A stretch of 6,495 bases of DNA from Cytophagales bacterium (GTDB lineage: Bacteria > Bacteroidota > Bacteroidia > Cytophagales > ES-bin-26): positions 1 through 6,495 of the forward strand of contig JACMKY010000046.1 of the NCBI GenBank assembly GCA_014379925.1. Direction: 5' to 3'. The notes beneath the pieces were generated by a model. The model was not told the origin of the DNA. It saw nothing but the letters and a program-made list of their open reading frames with translations, and made no database searches. Of the stretch, positions 1-6,431 are shown piece after piece (the first letter of the stretch is position 1; every line of letters starts with the position of its first letter). The position numbers and the translations under genes were made by a program.

Positions 1-4
1 GTGC

Positions 5-30
5 AAAAAAGCCAAAGCAAATGCTTTGGC
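5..30 (-). terminator. Rho-independent terminator after the barrel-protein gene
   Basis: An 8-bp perfect stem, GCCAAAGC / GCTTTGGC (11-18 and 23-30), encloses a 4-base loop. Read on the minus strand it is followed at once by six T residues (10 down to 5), the classic intrinsic terminator layout. A-T pairs flanking the stem (8-10 with 31-33) could lengthen it to 11 bp. It lies about 100 bases downstream of the barrel gene's stop codon, with no other gene between, so it most likely ends that transcript. On the plus strand only three T residues follow, so a bidirectional role is possible but weaker. The bases between it and the stop codon (34-128) hold nothing else I can support except a short TGTCC/GGACA inverted repeat at 46-56. 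Confidence 0.88.
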
Positions 31-128
31 TTTCCTGGCTACCCATGTCCCGGACAGGCTCGCGTTTTGAGTGGAGGTACTTTCCGTTTATTTTTGCCGT
101 GGACCACAAATCATCCGCCCATCGACCA

Positions 129-1082
129 TTAAAACAGTTTGATACCCAACGAAGCCTGGAACGTTCCGGTGCGGGGGTTTCCCAAGCCAACTTGCTTGAG
201 GTTGGCGGCTCCCCCGATGGTCCACTCGTAGCGGGTGTCCAAAGTGAGGTTGCCGAGGTCCACGCCCAACCCGGCCACGTAACTCATCGCCACGTCCGTC
301 AGGTAATAGCCCGTCGACTCGTTGTCGCTAAGAAAGTTGTCCAATCCCTGCCCACCCACGTTGAAGGAAGCCATCGGACCGGCAAACACGCGCAGGTTGA
401 ACGCCCGGTTATCGATTAGCCGGGTTCCCAACAGCAGGGGCACGTCGATGTTGTTGACCGTGACCGCGTAGCGGCCCGGTTGGTACGGACCCGGCGCGCT
501 TGCCGTCAGGTCCAGTTCACCGCCTTTGGTGCTGAAGAGTACTTCCGGCTGCACGTACGCCCGCCGGACGTTGAACCGCATGAAGGCCCCCACGTGGTAG
601 CCCATTTGGTAGTCGGCTTCCAGGGCAACCGGGTTTTTGAGGAAGGTGCCGTAATTGAGCCCCACTTTGGGACCGAACGTGAAGCCCGGAGTCCGCGGGA
701 AGCGGTTGCGATTCGAATCCCGGGGCCGGTTGCGGGCGGATTCGTATCCGTCGTAACGCGCCACGTTCAAACGGCTGCCATCCCGACCCGAAATGATGAA
801 CTTGAATCGACGGCGGCGATCATCGTTGTCGTCGTTGTCGTCGTTCGATTTCCGGCGCCGGTCGCGGTTATCGTCGTAGTCCGCTTTCCGGCTTCGATCG
901 CGATCATCGTCGTCATCATCGTCGTCGTCATCATCGTCATCATCGTCGTCGGACTGGTGGCGGTAATTGCGCTCGGAAACGTCACTGTGGCGCGAGGAGC
1001 TACGGGATTTGTGGGAGGAATGCTGTCCGTAGCCGACCAAGCAGACGAAGGCCAACACCAGGGATAAAAGGCATTTTTTCAT
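129..1082 (-). CDS. Outer-membrane beta-barrel protein (PorT-like) with poly-Asp, charge-rich spacer
   Basis: A 317-residue protein with three parts. Residues 1-20 form a Sec signal peptide: basic MKKC start, hydrophobic core LLSLVLAFVCLVG, and likely cleavage near GYGQ. Residues 21-130 form a low-complexity, highly charged spacer with sixteen consecutive Asp (45-60), Asp/Arg/Lys stretches, NDD repeated three times (80-88) and an Arg block (89-92). From about 133 to the end is a beta-barrel domain opening GFTFGPKVGLNYGTF, with alternating polar/aromatic strands and a C-terminal Phe, the usual signal for outer-membrane assembly. This fits the Bacteroidota family of PorT-like barrels (OMP_b-brl_2 type), whose substrates are mostly unknown, so no transport or adhesion role can be assigned. 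The ATG start is supported by the signal peptide directly behind it; no Shine-Dalgarno sequence is visible. It is the last gene before the terminator. The spacer is the odd part; the barrel looks ordinary. The barrel assignment is firm, the function is not. Confidence 0.9.
   Translation of the reverse strand: MKKCLLSLVLAFVCLVGYGQHSSHKSRSSSRHSDVSERNYRHQSDDDDDDDDDDDDDDDDRDRSRKADYDDNRDRRRKSNDDNDDNDDRRRRFKFIISGRDGSRLNVARYDGYESARNRPRDSNRNRFPRTPGFTFGPKVGLNYGTFLKNPVALEADYQMGYHVGAFMRFNVRRAYVQPEVLFSTKGGELDLTASAPGPYQPGRYAVTVNNIDVPLLLGTRLIDNRAFNLRVFAGPMASFNVGGQGLDNFLSDNESTGYYLTDVAMSYVAGLGVDLGNLTLDTRYEWTIGGAANLKQVGLGNPRTGTFQASLGIKLF
819..845 (-). repeat. Three 9-base units coding Asn-Asp-Asp
   Basis: On the minus strand, AACGACGAC occurs twice and is followed by the variant AACGATGAT, coding NDD three times (residues 80-88 of the barrel protein). 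The copies are in tandem and in frame, so gain or loss of a unit would change the spacer length without breaking the reading frame. It lies close to the longer Asp-codon tract and belongs to the same charged spacer. Confidence 0.8.
903..950 (-). repeat. Triplet tract coding sixteen consecutive aspartates
   Basis: Sixteen Asp codons in a row, a mixture of GAC and GAT, make an imperfect trinucleotide tract inside the barrel-protein gene (residues 45-60). The mixed codons show that it is not a pure slippage product now. Length changes in multiples of three would stay in frame. The complementary strand reads as long Val/Ile runs, which explains a misleading open frame there. Confidence 0.9.
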
Positions 1083-1113
1083 GGCTGAGGGTTTTGGTGG
1101 AAAAATGGATGGA

Positions 1114-1143
1114 TTGATAAAGAGGTAGTATGGATTTGGTCAA
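1114..1143 (-). promoter_or_regulatory. Weak candidate promoter for the barrel-protein gene
   Basis: In the 151-base gap between permease B and the barrel gene, the minus strand reads TTGACC (1143-1138), then 18 bases, then TATCAA (1119-1114), about 30 bases before the ATG. This resembles a sigma-70 pair, and the TTTG just at its upstream edge also fits the Bacteroidota -33 element. The expected Bacteroidota -7 motif (TAnnTTTG) is absent, so support is weak. The gap has no convincing terminator for permease B, so read-through from upstream is equally possible. Confidence 0.2.
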
Positions 1144-1233
1144 ACCGGGCGTATACTCGCAGGGACGACTGAAACTCCCTTTCGTTACAGCAATTGAAAA
1201 ACATAGTTCCGTCCGGCGTTTTCCCGGCTTCGC

Positions 1234-3642
1234 TCACTCCGTCCGCAGGGCTTTCACCGGATTGGTGCGGGCGGCCTTGATGGACTGGAAACTCACCGTG
1301 AGCAACGCAATCAGCAACGCCGAAACGCCCGCCAGCACGAAGGGCCACGGGCTCAGGTCCACGCGGTAGGCGAAATCCCGCAGCCAGCGGTCCGTCGCCC
1401 ACCAGGCCAGCGGCCAGGCCAGCAACGTAGCCACCAACACGAGCCCGAGGAAGTTCCGGGAAAGCAACGCGACGATGCTGCCCACGCTGGCCCCCAGCAC
1501 CTTGCGGATGCCGATCTCGCGGGTGCGCCGTTCGGCGGTGTAGGCCGCCAGCCCGAACAGGCCCAGGCAACTGATCAGGATGGCCAGCCCGGCCAGAATA
1601 CCCACAACCTGACTCACCTGCCGGTCGGACTGGTAGAGTTGGGCGAAGTGTTCATCCAGGAACGTATATTCGAACGGCAGGTCGGTCACCAGGCGGTTCC
1701 AGGTGGCTTCCACGGAGCGGATGGCTGCGGTCGTTTGCCCCGCTCCCACCCGCACCGACAGCTCGCTGTACCCCCACTCTTTCCGCACGTTCAGGAAGAG
1801 CGTTTCCACTTTGTGGTGCAGGGAGTTGAAGTTGAAATCCTTGGCCACGCCGATGATCGTGCCCAGGGTATCCACGAACCCAAACCCGAAGCGTTGCCCG
1901 ACCAGCGATTGAACGGACGCTTGCGGGGTGTCCTTGAGCAGTTCCCGGGCCATGGCCTCGTTGATGACGTAGGTCTTGCCGTTGTCGGCGGGAAAGTCGC
2001 GGGAGAAAGTGCGGCCGGCCACCAGGGCAATCCGGTAGAAGGAAAGGTAATCGTAATCCACCACCACCTGGGAAGAGACGAGTTCCCGGACGGGCCCGTC
2101 GCCCTGGTATTTTACCCCGGTCTGGTGGAGGTTATTGCCCAGTCGCTGGGTAGAACCCGTCACGCCCGTTACCGCCGGGTTGCGCAACAATTCCCGTTTC
2201 AACACCTCGTATTTTTGGTTGGCCATCCGGCTCATGGGAATGGTGAGCACCTGCTGGCGGTCGAAACCGGGGTTCTGGTGCTGCATGTAGCGCAACTGCC
2301 GGGTGGCGAACGTGGTGCCGATGATCAGGAAAATCGCCGCCGCAAACTGCCCCACCACCAGCACGTTCCGCAGCGTAGCCTTGCCGCCCAGTCCGGACAC
2401 GCTGCCCTTCAGCACCTTCGACGGCCGGAAAGCCGACAGGAATACCGCCGGGTAGAGCCCCGACAGCACCCCCACCAGCAGGGTTACCCCCGTGATGGCC
2501 AGCGTCAGCCGGGGTTGGGTAAACAAGGGCAAACGCAGATTGCGGTCGCTGAGGGCGTTGATGAACGGCAACGTGGCCGCCACCAGGGCGATCGCCAGCA
2601 CCAGGGCGATCAGCGAAAGCAGCACCGATTCGCCGATGAACTGCCCCGCAATTTGCCGCCGGTACGCCCCCACCGACTTCCGCACGCCCACCTCCTTGGC
2701 CCGGCCCGCCGAACGGGCCGTGGAAAGGTTGGTGAAGTTGACGCCCGCAATCACCAGCACGAGCAGGGCCAGCACGGAAAAAACGTACGTGTGGCGGCCG
2801 TCGAACTTCCGGAAATTGTGGTAGTCGTGCGTGATGTCGACCGAGCCGGCGTGCACCTCCCGCAGGGGTTGCAAAAACAACCGGTACCCCTTGGCCCCGT
2901 CTTCGTCCATGTATTTTCTCAGGAACGCCGGGAATTTCCTTTCCAGCGCGGCCACGTCGGTGTTATCGGCCAGTTGAAGGTAGGTAACCATCCAGTTGCT
3001 GCCCCAGCTTTTCAGCCAGTCGGGTTTCTCGACGGTACTCATGGAAAACAACCCGTCGAATTGCAGGTGCGAGTTGGGCGGAACGTTTTTGAGTACGCCC
3101 GTCACCTTCAGGGAGAGGGTATCGTTGCCGTATTTGACCAGTGTCTTGCCCACGGGGTTTGCTTCGCCGAAAAGTTTGCGGGCGGTTTCTTCCGTCAGCA
3201 CCGCGCTGCCCGGTTGTTTGAGCGCCGTGGCCCGGTCGCCGTCGCGAAGTTCAAAGTCGAAAAGTTGCAGGAAGCCGGCGTCGGCCCAAAAGATCTTCGG
3301 GATGTATACCCGCTGGTTGCCGTACCGCAGGGGTACCTTCTCGTTGGCAAACACGCGGGCGTAATTCAGCACGGACGGGTAATCGTTTTTCAACAACGGC
3401 CCCATCGGGGGCATCGACAAGGCTACGTTCTGGGGAGCCACCATGCCTTCCCACTGCTGCACCTCGTCGAGCCGGTAAACGTTTTTCCGGTGAAGCCCGT
3501 CGAAGCTGCGTTCGTAGCCGACGAAGAGCATAATCAGCAGGCAGGCCGCCCCGCCGATGGCCAGCCCGAACACGTTGATGGCCGAGTAGACCCGGTGCCG
3601 CCACAGGTTCCGGAAGGCGATCTTGAAGTAGTTGCGCAGCAT
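1234..3642 (-). CDS. ABC transporter permease B (MacB/FtsX family, two-module)
   Basis: An inner-membrane permease of 802 residues counted from the ATG at 3642. The order is: TM1 (about 18-41); first MacB-type periplasmic domain (42-282); TM2 (284-306); coupling motif AKEVGVRKSVGAYRRQI (315-331); TM3 and TM4 (335-358, 380-402); cytoplasmic PSKVLKG linker (407-413); TM5 (425-445); second periplasmic domain (446-675); TM6 (678-701); coupling motif REIGIRKVLGAS (708-719); and TM7 and TM8 (730-750, 765-784). This is the usual full length for Bacteroidota members. In MacB relatives, ATP hydrolysis by a separate ATPase drives periplasmic conformational change rather than passage through the membrane; the substrate here is unknown. 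The reading frame extends three codons upstream to a TTG, but the ATG gives the family-typical MLRNYFKIAFRNL start and is preferred. It lies 77 bases after permease A in the same direction and resembles it throughout: 27 of the first 51 residues and 30 of 40 around the second coupling motif are identical. It ends NPVKALRTE, typical of the family. No frameshift or missing core motif was seen. Confidence 0.95.
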   Translation of the reverse strand: MLRNYFKIAFRNLWRHRVYSAINVFGLAIGGAACLLIMLFVGYERSFDGLHRKNVYRLDEVQQWEGMVAPQNVALSMPPMGPLLKNDYPSVLNYARVFANEKVPLRYGNQRVYIPKIFWADAGFLQLFDFELRDGDRATALKQPGSAVLTEETARKLFGEANPVGKTLVKYGNDTLSLKVTGVLKNVPPNSHLQFDGLFSMSTVEKPDWLKSWGSNWMVTYLQLADNTDVAALERKFPAFLRKYMDEDGAKGYRLFLQPLREVHAGSVDITHDYHNFRKFDGRHTYVFSVLALLVLVIAGVNFTNLSTARSAGRAKEVGVRKSVGAYRRQIAGQFIGESVLLSLIALVLAIALVAATLPFINALSDRNLRLPLFTQPRLTLAITGVTLLVGVLSGLYPAVFLSAFRPSKVLKGSVSGLGGKATLRNVLVVGQFAAAIFLIIGTTFATRQLRYMQHQNPGFDRQQVLTIPMSRMANQKYEVLKRELLRNPAVTGVTGSTQRLGNNLHQTGVKYQGDGPVRELVSSQVVVDYDYLSFYRIALVAGRTFSRDFPADNGKTYVINEAMARELLKDTPQASVQSLVGQRFGFGFVDTLGTIIGVAKDFNFNSLHHKVETLFLNVRKEWGYSELSVRVGAGQTTAAIRSVEATWNRLVTDLPFEYTFLDEHFAQLYQSDRQVSQVVGILAGLAILISCLGLFGLAAYTAERRTREIGIRKVLGASVGSIVALLSRNFLGLVLVATLLAWPLAWWATDRWLRDFAYRVDLSPWPFVLAGVSALLIALLTVSFQSIKAARTNPVKALRTE

Positions 3643-3650
3643 CTTTGACA

Positions 3651-3685
3651 ATGATTAATGGTGAATGATGAATGATGAATGCAAT
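3651..3685. repeat. 7-base-period repeat array in front of permease B
   Basis: On the plus strand the units ATGATTA, ATGGTGA, ATGATGA and ATGATGA follow one another at 3651-3678, with a decayed fifth copy ATGCAAT to 3685 and a TTTGACA unit just before (3644-3650). The array begins within a few bases of the ATG of permease B, so it would lie in the leader of that gene's mRNA. Its units resemble the NTGATCA heptamers in front of permease A, which suggests one repeat family used twice. Confidence 0.7.
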
Positions 3686-3728
3686 AGTCAAATGAGTTTT
3701 TCCCGTCAGTCATTCGTCATTATTCATT
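3664..3728. repeat. Imperfect inverted repeat across the permease A/B junction
   Basis: The arms are 3664-3682 (AATGATGAATGATGAATGC) and 3710-3728 (TCATTCGTCATTATTCATT). They match as an inverted repeat at 15 of 19 positions, with 27 bases between. The left arm is part of the heptamer array before permease B. The right arm runs over the stop codon and the last two codons (Asn-Glu) of permease A. A minus-strand transcript could fold here, but no T-run follows, so it is not a standard terminator. It might act as an mRNA-stability or translation-spacing element between the two genes; that is inference. Confidence 0.5.
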
Positions 3729-6176
3729 GCGGAGCGATTTGACCGGGTTGGCCGTCGCGGCCCTCACCGCCTGAAAGCTCACCGTCAGCAGGGCGATCAG
3801 CAAGGCGAGTCCGCCCGCAGCCCCGAACAGCAGGTACGGCATGGGAATCCGGTAGGCGAAATCCTGCAACCACCGCGACATCGCGTACCAGGCCACCGGC
3901 GCGGCCAGCAGCACAGCCCAGCCCACCAGCCGGGCAAAATCTTTGGAGAGCAGCAACACAATGTTCGGTACGCTCGCCCCCAGCACCTTGCGGATGCCGA
4001 TTTCCTTGGTGCGCTGTTCGGTGGTGAAGGAGGCCAGCCCGAACAAGCCCAGGCAGGCGATGAAAATAGCGATGGCCGAAAAGGTCGTGAACAGGCCACC
4101 CTGCCGTTGTTCGGACTGGTATACCCGGCCGAAATTTTCCTCCAGGAAGGTGTATTCGAAGGGAGATTCGGGCAGGAATCTGTTCCAGGTCTTCTCCAGG
4201 TGCGCCAGTGCTTCGGGGATTTGGCTCCCGCTTACTTTCACCGACACGCGGTTATAGGCTTGGGCGTTGCGCGGGATAAACAGGACCAACGGCACGATTC
4301 CCTCGTGCAGCGACTCGAAGTGAAAATCCTGCAACACCCCGATCACCTTGCCCTTCCGGTCGCCGTACTGGAAAAACTGATCCACCGCCTCCCGGGACGT
4401 TTTCGCGGGGGACCTCCCCCAACCAATCGTCTCCACCGCCGCCTCGTTGAGCAGGAAAGCCGCCGTGTCGTCGGTGCGAAAGTCGCGGGAAAAGTTGCGC
4501 CCCGCCCGCAACTTCATTCCGTACGCCTCCACGAAATCGTGGTCGACGCTCAGGTACTTGATGTTGGCAGCCGTGGGTGCAACGGAATCGCCCACCTGCA
4601 CCGAAGCCCCCATGGCGTCCAACAGGCGGCCCGACGGAATGCGGGAGGAACGACTCACCTGCCGGATGGCCGACCGGCCCAGCAACGCGTTGCGGAACAC
4701 CTCGTATTGGGGCGCCAGGGCACCCGGGTAGGCCATGGTCAGGATGTGTTCGCGGTTGAAGCCCAACGACTTGTTTTGCATATAGCGCAACTGCCGGTAG
4801 ACCACCCCCGTGCAGATCAGGAGAACGATGGAAACCGAAAACTGCGCCACCACCAGTCCCTGCCGCAGCGACCCGCCGCGCATTCCCACCCCACGGCGCG
4901 CGCCCGCCACCGCCCCTTTCAGCACCGTGGCGGGCTGGAAGGAGGCCAGAAACCAAGCGGGGTAGAGACCGGCCAGGAGTCCCACCCCCAGCGCCAACGC
5001 GGGCAGCAGCACGGGCACGTACCAACGCGCCAGGTCACCGATGGCGAGCGATTTGCCCGTAAAATGGTTCAGCGCGGGCAGGGCCAGCCAGGCCACCGCC
5101 ACCGACAATACCATCGCCACCCCGGCCATTCCCACCGATTCGCTCAGAAACTGCGTCACCAGTTCGCGCCGGTACGCCCCCGCCACCTTCCGAATGCCGA
5201 TCTCCTTCGCCCGCAACGCCGAGCGGGCCGTGGACAGGTTCGTGTAGTTGACGCAGGCGATGAGCAGGATGAACAGGGCCACCGCCGAAAAAATGTACAC
5301 GCGCCCGATGTCGCCGTTTTCTTCGAGTTCCGAATCGAGGTGCGAGCGCAGGTGAATGTCGGTCAGTTTGTCGAGGAACAGGCCCGTCCAGGAGGAGGGC
5401 TTCGAGCCAGGCTGGGACTCACCCGCCAGGTGCCGGTCGAGGAAGGCCGGGAACTGGGCAACCAACTTTTCGGCCGGATACTTCGCGGGCAGCAGCAGGA
5501 ACGTGGAGAAGGAGTTGTTGCCCCAGTTGGTGCGCAGCCCTTCCTCGCCGTAGATGGTTGAATCTTTGAGGGTATTGAACGACACCAGGAAGTTGGGGTG
5601 AAAGTGCGAATTGGCTGGCAACGCCTTGAACACGCCCGTTACCTGGAAGTTGTGCTGGTTGTCGAGGCGTACCTGCTGGTTCATCGGGTCATTTTTCCCG
5701 AAGTATTTTTCGGCCATGGCCTCCGTGAGCATAATCGAGAAGGGGTTGGTCAGCGCCGTTTTCGGATTGCCGCTCACTACGGGAATGGTAAAGACGTCGA
5801 ACAGGTTGTTTTCCGCGAAGAACACCCGCTCTTCGTTGAACAGATTTTCACCGTACCGAAAGGTGTAGTTGCTCTCCAATAAGCGGGTCACTTGCTCGAT
5901 GTCCGAAAAGTCGTTCCGGATCAACGGACCAAAGGGCGGGGCCACGTGGCCCAGGTGCAGGCTGACCGTGCCGTCGTTGGACCGGAAGTTGCGCGTGAGG
6001 CGGTAGATGCGGTCGGCGTGGGTGTGGAAACGATCGTAACTCAGTTCGTCGGCCAGATACAACGCGATCAGCAGGCAGCCGGCCAGGCCCACGGTTAACC
6101 CGAACAGGTTGATGAAAGCGATGGCCTTGTGGCGGAGAACGTTCCGCAAAGCAATCCTGAAGTAGCTCCGAAGCAT
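3720..6176 (-). CDS. ABC transporter permease A (MacB/FtsX family, two-module)
   Basis: An inner-membrane permease of 818 residues counted from the ATG at 6176. The order is: TM1 (about 18-42); first MacB-type periplasmic domain (43-290); TM2 (292-312); coupling motif AKEIGIRKVAGAYRREL (324-340); TM3 and TM4 (346-366, 386-410); PATVLKG linker (415-421); TM5 (439-459); second periplasmic domain (460-690); TM6 (694-716); coupling motif KEIGIRKVLGAS (724-735); and TM7 and TM8 (747-767, 780-800). The conserved EIGIRK segments lie where relatives contact the ATPase. Both are intact, so the protein should still need an ATP-binding partner, although none is encoded in the window. The frame extends four codons further to a TTG, but that TTG belongs to the upstream repeat array; the ATG gives the family-typical MLRSYFRIALRNV start. 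It is the first gene of the minus-strand series and precedes its paralogue, permease B. The arrangement suggests an old tandem duplication, since a long exact DNA match (26 bases) was noticed only over the second coupling motif. The substrate is unknown. Confidence 0.95.
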   Translation of the reverse strand: MLRSYFRIALRNVLRHKAIAFINLFGLTVGLAGCLLIALYLADELSYDRFHTHADRIYRLTRNFRSNDGTVSLHLGHVAPPFGPLIRNDFSDIEQVTRLLESNYTFRYGENLFNEERVFFAENNLFDVFTIPVVSGNPKTALTNPFSIMLTEAMAEKYFGKNDPMNQQVRLDNQHNFQVTGVFKALPANSHFHPNFLVSFNTLKDSTIYGEEGLRTNWGNNSFSTFLLLPAKYPAEKLVAQFPAFLDRHLAGESQPGSKPSSWTGLFLDKLTDIHLRSHLDSELEENGDIGRVYIFSAVALFILLIACVNYTNLSTARSALRAKEIGIRKVAGAYRRELVTQFLSESVGMAGVAMVLSVAVAWLALPALNHFTGKSLAIGDLARWYVPVLLPALALGVGLLAGLYPAWFLASFQPATVLKGAVAGARRGVGMRGGSLRQGLVVAQFSVSIVLLICTGVVYRQLRYMQNKSLGFNREHILTMAYPGALAPQYEVFRNALLGRSAIRQVSRSSRIPSGRLLDAMGASVQVGDSVAPTAANIKYLSVDHDFVEAYGMKLRAGRNFSRDFRTDDTAAFLLNEAAVETIGWGRSPAKTSREAVDQFFQYGDRKGKVIGVLQDFHFESLHEGIVPLVLFIPRNAQAYNRVSVKVSGSQIPEALAHLEKTWNRFLPESPFEYTFLEENFGRVYQSEQRQGGLFTTFSAIAIFIACLGLFGLASFTTEQRTKEIGIRKVLGASVPNIVLLLSKDFARLVGWAVLLAAPVAWYAMSRWLQDFAYRIPMPYLLFGAAGGLALLIALLTVSFQAVRAATANPVKSLRNE

Positions 6177-6180
6177 GTCA

Positions 6181-6215
6181 GTTGTCAATGATCAGTGATC
6201 AATGATCATTGATCC
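6181..6215. repeat. 7-base-period GATC-containing repeat array in front of permease A
   Basis: On the plus strand, five in-phase heptamers run GTTGTCA, ATGATCA, GTGATCA, ATGATCA, TTGATCC. They include an 18-bp perfect palindrome, GATCAATGATCATTGATC (6197-6214). GATC occurs at 6190, 6197, 6204 and 6211, exactly seven bases apart. The array ends four bases from the ATG of permease A. It is not a coding repeat and has no resemblance to CRISPR, whose repeats are longer and separated by spacers. Confidence 0.8.
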
Positions 6216-6247
6216 CAGGCACGTAGCCATTGATCACTGGTCATTGA
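6185..6247. repeat. Long inverted repeat directly upstream of the permease A start
   Basis: The arms at 6185-6204 and 6228-6247 are complementary at 19 of 20 positions with a 23-base loop. The left arm is made of the heptamer array, and the right arm carries TGATCACTGGTCA. In a minus-strand mRNA the hairpin would end eight bases before the ATG of permease A, close enough to affect ribosome access. The single imperfect pair is G-U in a plus-strand RNA and A-C in a minus-strand RNA. No T-run follows on either strand, so it is unlikely to be a terminator. Confidence 0.75.
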
Positions 6248-6367
6248 AGAAGGGTGGCGGGAAACGAAAAACCAGTTGCGCAGGAAACTTCGGAAAAGGA
6301 GAAAGGTTACCGCCGGTTTGGGTTATCGCGGAAAAATTTCCCCGTGGATGGAGGGTCGGCGCAGTAA

Positions 6368-6431
6368 GAGTTGATGGGTTGATGGGTGGATGAGCAGGCT
6401 ATTCACTCATCCACTCATTACTCATCAACTC
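6368..6431. repeat. Long hairpin repeat of TTGATGG / TCATCAACTC units
   Basis: The left arm 6368-6394 is built of GTTGATGG-like units with a 7-8-base period. It can pair with the right arm 6406-6431 (CTCATCC, ACTCATT, ACTCATC, AACTC) across an 11-base loop. With one bulged T, all 26 remaining positions pair in a plus-strand RNA: 23 Watson-Crick and three G-U. In a minus-strand RNA those three become A-C mismatches. Neither strand has a strong T-run after it. The unit sequence differs from the NTGATCA heptamers, but the design (short-period units arranged as an inverted repeat) is the same. Confidence 0.7.

Noticed and set aside
480..1067. Plus-strand frame with long Val/Ile runs that look like membrane segments
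   Set aside because: The Val/Ile runs are the reverse complement of the Asp codon tracts in the barrel gene; an artefact of the repeats.
1029..1082. Lipoprotein signal in the barrel protein because of Cys residues near the N-terminus
   Set aside because: Cys4 and Cys14 are not in a lipobox position (no small residue at -1), and Cys14 lies inside the hydrophobic core; an ordinary signal peptide ending near GYGQ fits better.
1490..1515. 26-base exact DNA match with 3976-4001, as a possible recombination or insertion repeat
   Set aside because: It codes the highly conserved GIRKVLGA coupling segment in both paralogues, so common descent and protein constraint explain it.
1639..3648. Very long plus-strand open frame (669 codons) opposite permease B
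   Set aside because: Its translation is rich in His, Gln, Arg and Pro with no domain or membrane pattern. It mirrors a well-supported permease gene, and GC-rich codon use commonly leaves the opposite strand free of stops.
3643..3651. Upstream TTG start for permease B (three extra residues)
   Set aside because: The TTG lies in the repeat array. The ATG at 3642 gives the conserved family start MLRNYFKIAFRNL.
4107..5561. Long plus-strand open frame (484 codons) opposite permease A
   Set aside because: Same reason: low-quality His/Arg/Gln-rich translation directly antisense to a conserved permease.
6177..6188. Upstream TTG start for permease A (four extra residues)
   Set aside because: The same situation: the TTG is part of a TTGACA repeat unit, and the ATG at 6176 gives the conserved MLRSYFRIALRNV start.
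6181..6247. CRISPR array
   Set aside because: Units are seven bases long with no spacers and no cas genes nearby.
6202..6393. Plus-strand 63-codon open frame upstream of permease A
   Set aside because: It starts inside the palindromic repeat, ends inside the next hairpin and shows no recognisable motif; composition alone explains it.
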